Origin: an uncultured Parvimonas sp.
Lineage (GTDB): Bacteria > Bacillota > Clostridia > Tissierellales > Peptoniphilaceae
Length of the DNA: 5,614 bases
Direction: 5' to 3'
NCBI GenBank assembly: GCA_902470455.1
Contig: CABRGI010000060.1
Span: forward strand, 1-5,614
A program made the position numbers and the translations under genes. Within the stretch, counting starts at the first letter, position 1, and each line of letters starts with the position of its first letter. The notes beneath the pieces are model-generated. The model was not told the DNA's origin and did no database searches. It saw nothing but the letters and a program-made list of their open reading frames with translations. This document shows, piece by piece, positions 1-4,692 of this stretch.

Positions 1-414
1 AAAGTTACTTACAGTGCAGTTAAAAACGATAAGATTTTTGAAGCTACAATTTATTTACCAAATAGCACAATACTTAGAGCAGAAGAAAGCACAAACGATA
101 TGTATACTTCAATAGACATCGTTTTGGATAATCTTGAAAGACAAATAAGAAAAAACAAAACTAAACTACAAAAGAAATATCAAGCTTTAGAAACTATAAG
201 ATTTGAAAAAATTGCTGAACCTTTGGAAGAAGAAGAATCAAAAATTGTTAGAGTTAAAAAATTCGATGTAGCTACGATGTCTGAAGAAGAAGCTATTTTA
301 CAAATAGAACTTTTAAACCATGACTTTTTCATTTTCAAGAATGCAAAAGATTATAAAACAAATGTATTATATAAGAGAAAAGATGGAAATTACGGTTTAA
401 TAATAGCTGATTAA
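1..414 (+). CDS. hpf: Ribosome hibernation promoting factor, long form (5' truncated by window edge)
   Basis: The frame is open from the first base of the window to a TAA at 412-414, giving 137 residues without a native start. Long HPF dimerises 70S ribosomes into inactive 100S particles in stationary phase or stress. The first ~60 visible residues are the end of the S30AE ribosome-binding domain, including the ILRAEE stretch and the helix DMYTSIDIVLDNLERQI. A short acidic linker (about residues 73-81) follows. The C-terminal dimerisation domain runs from about residue 82 to the end, with the hallmark stretches MSEEEAILQIELLNHDFF and YKRKDGNYGLI. Full long HPF is usually about 175-180 residues, so roughly 40 N-terminal residues lie outside the window. 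An ATG at 100 is internal and not the start, because the upstream codons clearly continue the family. A strong terminator follows directly. Identification is secure. Confidence 0.95.
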   Translation, partial: KVTYSAVKNDKIFEATIYLPNSTILRAEESTNDMYTSIDIVLDNLERQIRKNKTKLQKKYQALETIRFEKIAEPLEEEESKIVRVKKFDVATMSEEEAILQIELLNHDFFIFKNAKDYKTNVLYKRKDGNYGLIIAD

Positions 415-436
415 GTAATAAAAAATGTTTTTAAAT

Positions 437-467
437 AAAATCGCAGACGAAAATCTGCGATTTTTTT
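437..467 (+). terminator. Intrinsic terminator of hpf
   Basis: Arms AAAATCGCAGA (437-447) and TCTGCGATTTT (454-464) form a perfect 11-bp stem around a 6-nt loop. A run of seven T begins at 461. It lies 22 nt after the hpf stop codon and points the same way. Confidence 0.92.
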
Positions 468-533
468 GTATAAATTTCAGTCTTAAAGAGCATTTTTCAA
501 TACAAAGATTTTTTTAATACTATAGGAGCTTTA

Positions 534-665
534 GGAGATTTCTAGCAAAATTGTATCAAATAATACAATTACTCCGTCAGACCTTATTTTGATTGTTTAC
601 AAATAAACAATCAAATGAGATTTCTCCACTACACTCAGCAAAGCTTCGTTTCGGTCGAAATGACG
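534..665 (-). repeat. Modular hairpin repeat, copy A
   Basis: Read on the minus strand, the order of parts is: box CGTCATTTCGACCG (665-652), hairpin 1 (615-588, 12-bp perfect arms around a 4-nt loop), box GTCTGACG (582-575), hairpin 2 (570-549, 8-bp arms AATTGTAT/ATACAATT), and a terminal GGAGATTTC-type box (534-542). Copy B at 791-917 has the same parts in the same order on the opposite strand. Non-coding. It resembles short non-autonomous intergenic repeats, but no terminal inverted repeats or target duplication could be defined. Confidence 0.65.
588..615. repeat. Hairpin 1 of copy A
   Basis: Arms TTTGATTGTTTA (588-599) and TAAACAATCAAA (604-615) pair perfectly over 12 bp around a CAAA loop. 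The apex (TTGTTTACAAATAAACAA) resembles the apices of the hairpins at 834-853 and 918-945. It has no T-tract on either side, so it is not a normal terminator. Confidence 0.8.
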
Positions 666-790
666 TGTTAGTAGCATTGCTTTGCGAATTACTATGACGT
701 GAAACTTTTTTACTTTTTAGACAATTTTTTACTACTTTCTATATTTTTACCTTTCACGTTAAGATATTAAAAGAAGTTTTTCCCCTTATA

Positions 791-917
791 CGTCATCTCG
801 ACCGTAGTGAAGCAAAACGAATCTAGCCCTAACTTTGTTTACTTGTAAACAAAAGCAAGTCTGACGCAAAGATTGTCTAAATCTTTGATTTGGATACAAT
901 CAACTGTGGAGATTTCA
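791..917 (+). repeat. Modular hairpin repeat, copy B (inverted relative to copy A)
   Basis: Read on the plus strand the parts are: box CGTCATCTCGACCG (791-804, one mismatch in 14 to copy A), hairpin 1 with arms TTTGTTTA/TAAACAAA (834-853), box GTCTGACG (859-866, identical to copy A), and hairpin 2 with outer arms GATTGT (871-876) and ACAATC (896-901). Hairpin 2 has an alternative fold, CAAAGATT/AATCTTTG at 867-887. A GGAGATTTC box (908-916) closes the copy. Stem sequences differ from copy A while pairing is kept, which is compensatory change between the two copies. Confidence 0.65.
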
Positions 918-945
918 TAGTTTTGCTTGTAAACAAGCAAAACTA
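918..945. repeat. 13-bp perfect palindrome adjoining copy B
   Basis: Arms TAGTTTTGCTTGT (918-930) and ACAAGCAAAACTA (933-945) are perfectly complementary with only AA between them. The apex shares TTGTAAACAA with hairpin 1 of copy B, which suggests relatedness. There is no T-tract on either side, so it does not look like the terminator of the gene at 1001-1438. Confidence 0.8.
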
Positions 946-1000
946 AATGTATCTATGATATATTGGAGTTCATCTAAAACTCTTTTAAGAATAAAATTTT

Positions 1001-1438
1001 TTATCTCTCTGAAATATATCTATCTACTTCATCAGGAGTTAATTTTCTAACCTGTGTATTATCATATTCTAAATATTCTTCAACAATAAAAACAGGTTTC
1101 ATTTTTTCACAAATTTTTCCCTTATTTCTTTTTAAATAATCTTTTAAACACTTTTCATCTTCAAAAATCTTATAAGATAGTCTTCCATTTTCACTTAAAA
1201 TCTCATAAATACCACATGGTTTTTTTGTCGTATAATCAGCTGTTATCAAATATAATTTTGCAATTTCCAAAGATTTAAAAGGAAAATTCCAACGTTGTAA
1301 TCCTCTCTTTTTATCGTGTTCAATACAAATACATCTTCCGCAAGTTCCACAGATATATTGAGTATGATTTTGTAAACAATCTATAGGATTTAATAGTGGT
1401 GTCATCCTACTTTGATTTACATAACATTCTTTACACAT
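1001..1438 (-). CDS. Conserved cysteine-rich protein of unknown function, putative zinc binder
   Basis: 145 residues. The N-terminal ~42 residues hold pairs that look like metal ligands: C2-x2-C5, C21 and H25, then C30-x2-C33-x2-C36-x-C38-x2-H41. This is compatible with one or two zinc sites of treble-clef or cross-brace type. The following stretch GLQRWNFPFKSLEIAKLYL and the later KKPCGIYEI look strongly conserved, and the C-terminus (about 90-145) is lysine/glutamate-rich. I recall similar proteins annotated only as hypothetical in Firmicutes and know no function. The open frame can begin at a GTG at 1447, but that codon lies inside the ribosome binding site AAGGAAGTGA (1453-1444). The ATG at 1438, five bases downstream, is therefore the better start. 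It is a single gene: the upstream lipoprotein has its own terminator. It converges with hpf across the repeat region. Confidence 0.8.
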   Translation of the reverse strand: MCKECYVNQSRMTPLLNPIDCLQNHTQYICGTCGRCICIEHDKKRGLQRWNFPFKSLEIAKLYLITADYTTKKPCGIYEILSENGRLSYKIFEDEKCLKDYLKRNKGKICEKMKPVFIVEEYLEYDNTQVRKLTPDEVDRYISER

Positions 1439-1443
1439 TAAGC

Positions 1444-1453
1444 TCACTTCCTT
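1444..1453 (-). promoter_or_regulatory. Ribosome binding site deciding the start of the cysteine-rich gene
   Basis: Minus-strand AAGGAAGTGA matches the extended Shine-Dalgarno AAGGAGGTGA at 9 of 10 bases. It sits 5 nt before the ATG at 1438 and overlaps the alternative GTG at 1447. Confidence 0.75.
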
Positions 1454-1484
1454 TTTTAATTTTCTTTACTTTTAAAAATTTATT

Positions 1485-1514
1485 AAAAAAAGTCAACAAT
1501 TCTCAGTTGTTGAC
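1485..1514 (-). terminator. Intrinsic terminator of the lipoprotein gene
   Basis: On the minus strand, arms GTCAACAA (1514-1507) and TTGTTGAC (1499-1492) flank a 7-nt loop, followed by seven T (1491-1485). It lies 9 nt past the lipoprotein stop codon. Confidence 0.88.
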
Positions 1515-1523
1515 CTTTTTATC

Positions 1524-2096
1524 CTAGTTTTTATTTAATATTTTATCCAAAGAATCTAAATCTTTTTCTCTAGTGATATACATATCTTCATCACCATCAA
1601 TTGAATTGTATTTTACAATAGAATAATCTTTATATCTATATATTATAGTACCACCATCTTTATACATTTCACTAGAGGATTCCCCACTTTTTCTATCATT
1701 TTTTATCTTTTGAATTAATTTATCTTCATCCAAAACGCCTTTTGAAATAGCATCTTTAATATTGTAAGAAGTCCCGTCTAATTCTATAGTAAATTCCATA
1801 CCAACAGTGTAGATATCAAATGGCATTTTAGAATTTTTCTCTGAAACTTTTTTAACCCCATTTCCTCCAATATCCTTAACTGTAAATTTCAAACCTTTTT
1901 CTTCTTTATTTTCTTTATTTTCGTCAGGTTTTTTATCCTTTTCGTCCTCTTCAATGTTTTCTTTAATCTTTTTCTCTTTAGCATCTATTTGAGTATTTTC
2001 TTTTGACTTTTCTTCCGGTATCGGTCTTTTCTTGCAAGAAACAAAAGTAGTACAAAGACAGATTGTAAGAGCCATAATTAGAAATCTTTTTTTCAT
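1524..2096 (-). CDS. Putative lipoprotein with charged linker and small conserved C-terminal domain
   Basis: 190 residues. Residues 1-21 form a type II signal peptide: MKKR, a hydrophobic core (about 5-19), and a lipobox-like FVSC with the lipidated cysteine at 21. The mature protein would be anchored to the outer face of the membrane. Residues 22-68 are an extremely Lys/Glu/Asp/Asn-rich, probably disordered tether. Residues 69-190 form a compact domain with FDIYTVGMEFTIELDGTSY (94-112), MYKDGG (144-149), YRYKDY (153-158) and DGDEDMYI (167-174). I recall a similar YKDGG...YKDY...DG...YI signature in clostridial secreted proteins of unknown role, but cannot name the family. A start three codons upstream (2105) would abut its own AGGAG (2110-2106), so the ATG at 2096, with 9-nt spacing, is preferred. 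The gene lies between two terminators and appears monocistronic. Function unknown. Confidence 0.85.
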   Translation of the reverse strand: MKKRFLIMALTICLCTTFVSCKKRPIPEEKSKENTQIDAKEKKIKENIEEDEKDKKPDENKENKEEKGLKFTVKDIGGNGVKKVSEKNSKMPFDIYTVGMEFTIELDGTSYNIKDAISKGVLDEDKLIQKIKNDRKSGESSSEMYKDGGTIIYRYKDYSIVKYNSIDGDEDMYITREKDLDSLDKILNKN

Positions 2097-2105
2097 AGAT
2101 ATCAT

Positions 2106-2110
2106 CTCCT
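2106..2110 (-). promoter_or_regulatory. Ribosome binding site deciding the lipoprotein start
   Basis: Minus-strand AGGAG lies 9 nt before the ATG at 2096. The alternative ATG at 2105 touches the motif with no spacing and cannot use it. Confidence 0.8.
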
Positions 2111-2142
2111 TTATTATGTTAATTCAGTTTATCAAATATAAC

Positions 2143-2177
2143 AAAAAAAGTCAAATAGAAAACTTACTATTTGACTT
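2143..2177 (-). terminator. Intrinsic terminator of uppP
   Basis: On the minus strand, arms AAGTCAAATAG (2177-2167) and CTATTTGACTT (2158-2148) form a perfect 11-bp stem around an 8-nt loop. It runs into a T-tract (2149-2143) and lies 24 nt past the uppP stop codon. Confidence 0.9.
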
Positions 2178-2201
2178 AAATATCCCTTATTAAAATTATT
2201 T

Positions 2202-3023
2202 TTAATGTAAAATATAATATAAAATTAAAATTACACCAAGAACGATTCTGTAATATCCGAAAACTTTAAAATCATGCTTTTTAATATATCTCATCAACAT
2301 TTTTATTGCCATTACAGAAACTACAAATGCTACAAACATTCCAAGTATTAAAATGAAAAATTGGAAAAAACTAAATGCAAACCCAAATTTTCTAAGTTTT
2401 AATAAACTTGCACCAAACATAACCGGAATTGACATAAAGAATGAAAATTCTGCCGCTAAACTTCTTGAAAGTCCAAGAATTAAAGCTCCAATTATAGTAG
2501 CTCCGGATCTAGAAGTCCCCGGAATTAAACTTAAAACTTGAAAACATCCTACATAAAAAGCTAATGAATAACTTAAATCTTCAAATCTTTTTATATTTTG
2601 TTTTTTAAATTTCGGATTATTTTCAACAACTATAAATAAAATACCATATAAAACTAAGGTAAATGCAACTGTTGGAAAATTATAAAAATATTTTTCCAAA
2701 GTCTTATCAAAAAGCACTCCCAAAACTCCTGCAGGAATGACTCCGACAATGACTTTTAACCACATATTAATCGTATCTTTTTGTTGTTCCTTAGTCTTCC
2801 TTTTCGAAAAAGGATTTAACTTGTTAAAAAACATAATTACAACCGCAAGAATTGCTCCAAGTTGAATAACAACCAAAAACATCTCCTTAAATTCAGCAGA
2901 CTGATTTAATTTTAAAAATTCATCAACCAAAATCATATGACCTGTACTGCTAACAGGTAACCATTCGGTAATTCCTTCAACAATACCTAAAATTATAACT
3001 TTGATTATATCTAATAACCACAT
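2202..3023 (-). CDS. uppP: Undecaprenyl-diphosphatase (bacitracin-resistance type)
   Basis: 273 residues, the usual size of the BacA/UppP family. This integral membrane enzyme removes one phosphate from undecaprenyl diphosphate on the outer face of the membrane. That recycles the lipid carrier for peptidoglycan and other wall polymers, and overexpression is known to raise bacitracin resistance. Both signature motifs are intact. The first is E16-G-I-T-E20 followed by PVSSTGH (S25, S26, H29). The second is PGTSRSGAT (168-176), with the catalytic arginine at 172. Several hydrophobic membrane segments run throughout, with a charged loop at about 68-87. An ATG 15 codons upstream (3068) is rejected: AGGAG (3035-3031) sits 7 nt before the ATG at 3023, and a TATAAT element at 3048-3053 would start transcription downstream of 3068. 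It has its own terminator and probably its own promoter. Confidence 0.96.
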   Translation of the reverse strand: MWLLDIIKVIILGIVEGITEWLPVSSTGHMILVDEFLKLNQSAEFKEMFLVVIQLGAILAVVIMFFNKLNPFSKRKTKEQQKDTINMWLKVIVGVIPAGVLGVLFDKTLEKYFYNFPTVAFTLVLYGILFIVVENNPKFKKQNIKRFEDLSYSLAFYVGCFQVLSLIPGTSRSGATIIGALILGLSRSLAAEFSFFMSIPVMFGASLLKLRKFGFAFSFFQFFILILGMFVAFVVSVMAIKMLMRYIKKHDFKVFGYYRIVLGVILILYYILH

Positions 3024-3030
3024 AAAATTT

Positions 3031-3037
3031 CTCCTTA
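3031..3037 (-). promoter_or_regulatory. Ribosome binding site deciding the uppP start
   Basis: Minus-strand TAAGGAG (3037-3031) lies 7 nt before the ATG at 3023. No comparable site precedes the upstream in-frame ATG at 3068. Confidence 0.85.
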
Positions 3038-3047
3038 TTAAAATAAA

Positions 3048-3075
3048 ATTATAGTCAAAGTTTACCACATTTTAA
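3048..3075 (-). promoter_or_regulatory. Probable uppP promoter
   Basis: The minus strand shows a perfect -10 TATAAT (3053-3048). A 16-nt spacer separates it from a weak -35 TTAAAA (3075-3070, 4 of 6 to TTGACA). Predicted transcription starts near 3041, about 18 nt before the start codon. Confidence 0.55.
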
Positions 3076-3129
3076 TAAATTTGAAAAGGGGTAAAAATAT
3101 ATTTATTATTTGATTATCTAAAAAGCAAC

Positions 3130-3162
3130 AAAAAATTGGTATGAATAAACACACCAATTTTT
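3130..3162 (-). terminator. Intrinsic terminator of queT
   Basis: On the minus strand, arms AAAAATTGGT (3162-3153) and ACCAATTTTT (3140-3131) form a perfect 10-bp stem. It can extend inward by three more pairs including one G-U, and ends in six T (3135-3130). It lies 4 nt beyond the queT stop codon. Confidence 0.9.
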
Positions 3163-3166
3163 ACAT

Positions 3167-3664
3167 TTATTTTATATCTCTTTTAAATTCAAGAGCTTTT
3201 GTAAATGCTTTGTTTTTACATAAAATATAAAAAACAGGAACTCCTACTGCATAGATAACTAAGGCTTCAGAAAGCATTAATTCTCCTAATATAGTCCAAA
3301 AACCTACAGGATTTGGCATCATAAAATATATTTCCAATGCTATTGGAAGCATACCTACTACAACTGGTACTAAACAAGCTATGTAGAAGTTTTTGATTTT
3401 AGTCATAATCAATGCAACAACAAATGTTGCCAAAGTTCCAACCACCATATCAATAATTCCTACTGTACTTGCTATATTTGCTAAAAAGCAACCTAATGTT
3501 ACACCAATTGTGTATTCCGGATTAAAAAATGGTAAAATTGCTAAAGTTTCTGAAAGTCTAAATTGTAAACTTCCATAGCCCAATCCAAAAGTTTCTGAAA
3601 GAATAGTCAATACAACATAAATTGCTGCTACCATTCCCTGTCTTGTAATTTTTTTAACGTTCAT
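3167..3664 (-). CDS. queT: QueT-family transporter, predicted ECF substrate-binding component for a queuosine precursor
   Basis: 165 residues, highly hydrophobic, with about five to six membrane segments. The N-terminal pattern of a short cationic stretch (MNVKKITRQ), a first helix, then GYGSLQFRLSETLAILPFF (QFRLSE at 34-39) is characteristic of the QueT family. QueT proteins are predicted S components of ECF-type importers. They bind a queuosine precursor such as preQ1 and share the energising EcfA/A'/T module, which is not encoded here. The assignment is supported by the leader, which carries a probable preQ1 riboswitch and terminator. AGGAGG (3674-3669) lies 4 nt before the ATG, slightly close but strong. 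The gene has its own promoter and terminator. Substrate is inferred from family and leader, not proven. Confidence 0.9.
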   Translation of the reverse strand: MNVKKITRQGMVAAIYVVLTILSETFGLGYGSLQFRLSETLAILPFFNPEYTIGVTLGCFLANIASTVGIIDMVVGTLATFVVALIMTKIKNFYIACLVPVVVGMLPIALEIYFMMPNPVGFWTILGELMLSEALVIYAVGVPVFYILCKNKAFTKALEFKRDIK

Positions 3665-3696
3665 ATTTCCTCCTTTTTTGGAGTGCTTTGTTCAAC

Positions 3697-3718
3697 AAAA
3701 AAAGGGCAAATGTGCCCC
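3697..3718 (-). terminator. Riboswitch-controlled terminator in the queT leader
   Basis: On the minus strand, GGGCA (3717-3713) pairs with TGCCC (3708-3704) around a CATT loop. A G-U pair extends the base at 3718/3703, and seven T follow (3703-3697). It lies in the untranslated leader, 33 nt before the queT start codon, so it acts as an attenuator. Its 5' arm overlaps the proposed antiterminator. Confidence 0.8.
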
Positions 3719-3720
3719 AG

Positions 3721-3758
3721 CACTTGATTTTTAAAGTGGGTGCCAAGCAAAACACTTT
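3721..3758 (-). promoter_or_regulatory. Probable preQ1 class I riboswitch aptamer upstream of queT
   Basis: The RNA reads on the minus strand. P1 is AAAGUG (3758-3753) with CACUUU (3738-3733). The loop between them contains GCUUGG and then the C-rich GCACCC run just before P1's 3' arm. After P1 comes an A-rich tail, UAAAAAU, and then CAAG (3726-3723). CAAG can pair with CUUG in the loop (3747-3744), forming P2 of an H-type pseudoknot. This order (P1, loop with P2 5' strand and C-rich end, P1', A-rich strand, P2') is the class I preQ1 architecture. Antiterminator: CACUU (3738-3734) plus upstream CC (3740-3739) can instead pair with AAGUG (3725-3721) and GG (3718-3717), consuming P1', P2' and the terminator's 5' arm. 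Ligand would therefore favour termination, an OFF switch. The class was recognised by eye. Confidence 0.78.
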
Positions 3759-3795
3759 TCTTCTAAAATTTATCCTTTGTAAAAATTACCGTATT

Positions 3796-3824
3796 ATTTT
3801 ATCATAAAAAAATATATTTTTCAA
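3796..3824 (-). promoter_or_regulatory. Promoter of the queT riboswitch transcript
   Basis: The minus strand shows -35 TTGAAA (3824-3819), an exact 17-nt spacer, and -10 TAAAAT (3801-3796) preceded by an extended TGA (TGnTAAAAT). Transcription would begin near 3789, about 30 nt ahead of the aptamer. The -35 begins 2 nt beyond the terminator at 3826-3853. Confidence 0.75.
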
Positions 3825-3825
3825 C

Positions 3826-3853
3826 AAAAAAGTGGTGTCGTCACCACTTTTTT
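3826..3853 (-). terminator. Symmetrical terminator of the AhpD-like gene
   Basis: Arms AAAAAAGTGGTG (3826-3837) and CACCACTTTTTT (3842-3853) are perfectly complementary around a TCGT loop. Both strands end in T6, so it could work in both directions. It lies 10 nt past the AhpD-like stop codon and directly abuts the queT promoter. Confidence 0.9.
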
Positions 3854-3863
3854 ATTAATAAGA

Positions 3864-4199
3864 TTATTTAGATAGTTGATCAAATGCTTCTAAAGCCTTT
3901 GCTCCATAAACTGTTGAAGGTCCACCACCCATTACAACTGCAACAGAGATAACTTCAGCAATTTCTTCTCTTGTTGCTTTTAAATTAACAAGATTTCTTA
4001 CATGTGCTTCAATACAGCCTTCACAACGAACAGCAATTGCTATCCCAAGTGTAACAAATTCTTTTTCTTTTACAGATAATACACCTTCTTTAAAAACTTC
4101 TCCGGATAAAGCTCTAAATGCTTTCATTTCATTAGGTAGAGCACCTGCTAAGTTCTTTGAATTTTCAACTACATTTTCTAATCCTTTTACATGATCCAT
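3864..4199 (-). CDS. Carboxymuconolactone decarboxylase-family protein, AhpD-like peroxidase/redox protein
   Basis: 111 residues, a typical size for single-domain members. The core motif C59-E-G-C62-I-E-A-H66 matches the C-x2-C-x3-H thiol redox centre of AhpD-like proteins. The AhpD glutamate that precedes the first cysteine is not obvious, since the sequence here is AVRC. The helix KEKEFVTLGIAIAVRC before it and the stretch REEIAEVISVAVVMGGGPSTVYGAKALEAF after it are characteristic of this family. A cytoplasmic hydroperoxide or thiol-disulfide role is likely, but the substrate is unknown. True gamma-carboxymuconolactone decarboxylation is unlikely given the CxxC centre and lack of aromatic catabolism genes nearby. 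A strong AGGAGG (4214-4209) sits 9 nt before the ATG. Monocistronic, with its own terminator. A weak PerR-box-like sequence lies upstream. Confidence 0.9.
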   Translation of the reverse strand: MDHVKGLENVVENSKNLAGALPNEMKAFRALSGEVFKEGVLSVKEKEFVTLGIAIAVRCEGCIEAHVRNLVNLKATREEIAEVISVAVVMGGGPSTVYGAKALEAFDQLSK

Positions 4200-4247
4200 A
4201 TTAAAAGACCTCCTTGTTTAATTTTGTATAATATTGATACCCTCAAT

Positions 4248-4262
4248 TTATAATAATTTAAA
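4248..4262. promoter_or_regulatory. Possible PerR/Fur-type operator upstream of the AhpD-like gene
   Basis: TTATAATAATTTAAA matches the PerR consensus TTATAATnATTATAA at 12 of 14 defined positions. It lies about 50 nt upstream of the start codon. A tentative -10 TATTAT lies at 4233-4228 with no good -35, so the site would overlap the -35 region. AT-rich background makes chance matches common. Confidence 0.25.
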
Positions 4263-4299
4263 CATAGAATTATCAGAACTTTTTTAAAAAATTTTTCAT

Positions 4300-4337
4300 A
4301 AAAAAAAACGAAGAATTATATTTTTCTCCGTTTTTTT
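4300..4337 (-). terminator. Intrinsic terminator of the FNT/ModE-like operon
   Basis: On the minus strand, arms ACGGAGAA (4331-4324) and TTCTTCGT (4315-4308) pair over 8 bp with one G-U. They surround an 8-nt loop, with A7 upstream and T8-9 downstream. On the plus strand the G-U becomes an A-C mismatch, so it is oriented for the minus-strand genes. It begins 2 nt past the regulator's stop codon. Confidence 0.85.
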
Positions 4338-4339
4338 AT

Positions 4340-4681
4340 TTATTTTCCAAAATTCGCTATTTCTTTTTCAACAAATTCTTCTGTTTTTTTACTAATTTGT
4401 TCATACAAAGACATTAGTTCTCTTGCCTCTTCAGTTAGAGTAGATCCTCCACCACCCTTACCTCCGATTTTACCAACTAAAAGTTTACAATTCAAATCTT
4501 TCTCAGAACGAACTATCATTTTATATGCTTTAGAATATGCCATTCTCATTTCTTTACATGCTCTATTAACTGATTTATATTCATCAATTAATAATAGTAA
4601 TCTATATAATCCATTTCCAAAGGAATAATCTTCATTATATAAAGTCAATTTCACATTAAATTTTTTTGGAAATTCTAACAT
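4340..4681 (-). CDS. Stand-alone ModE-like winged helix-turn-helix regulator
   Basis: 113 residues. The helix-turn-helix spans about 24-63 (GLYRLLLLIDEYKSVNRACK, then MRMAYSKAYKMIVRSEKDL). The glycine-rich wing GGKGGGGSTLTEEARELM (73-90) is the signature of the ModE N-terminal, LysR-like DNA-binding domain. Residues 91-113 form a short helix, probably for dimerisation. There is no C-terminal MOP/molybdate-binding domain, so it cannot bind molybdate as classical ModE does and its signal is unknown. It starts 11 nt after the FNT channel stop codon, with GGGGAT as ribosome binding site about 7 nt before the ATG. It is therefore almost certainly co-transcribed with the channel and may regulate that operon or a distant one. 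No molybdate transport or molybdoenzyme gene is visible here. Confidence 0.88.
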   Translation of the reverse strand: MLEFPKKFNVKLTLYNEDYSFGNGLYRLLLLIDEYKSVNRACKEMRMAYSKAYKMIVRSEKDLNCKLLVGKIGGKGGGGSTLTEEARELMSLYEQISKKTEEFVEKEIANFGK

Positions 4682-4692
4682 ATCTACATCCC

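Larger units (their letters stand above)
468..1000. other. Gene-free convergent intergenic region with modular repeats
   Basis: Between the hpf terminator and the stop codon of the minus-strand gene at 1001 I find no credible coding frame or structural RNA gene. The stretch holds repeat copy A (534-665), a spacer (666-790), repeat copy B in inverted orientation (791-917) and a palindrome (918-945). The spacer repeats the heptamer TGACGTG (661-667 and 695-701) and contains an 8-bp inverted pair, ACGTGAAA at 697-704 and TTTCACGT at 752-759. Bases 946-1000 are plain AT-rich sequence. No convincing terminator is seen for the gene at 1001-1438. Confidence 0.7.

Noticed and set aside
918..945. Palindrome as terminator of the gene at 1001-1438
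   Set aside because: No T-tract follows on the minus strand, and the two-base centre is unlike the other terminators in this window.
534..945. CRISPR array or insertion sequence
   Set aside because: The repeats are two imperfect inverted copies without regular spacers, and no transposase frame or remnant is present.
965..986. Hairpin GAGTT/AACTC followed by TTTT on the plus strand
   Set aside because: It has only a 5-bp stem and four T, and is oriented away from the minus-strand gene it would have to serve.
2353..2541. Plus-strand open frame of 62 codons
   Set aside because: It lies wholly inside uppP on the other strand, has no ribosome binding site, and resembles no protein.
3024..3068. 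15-codon N-terminal extension of uppP
   Set aside because: No ribosome binding site precedes it. It contains the -10 element, and the family N-terminus matches the start at 3023.
3393..3578. Plus-strand open frame of 61 codons
   Set aside because: It is antisense to queT, with low-complexity composition from the reversed membrane codons and no start signals.
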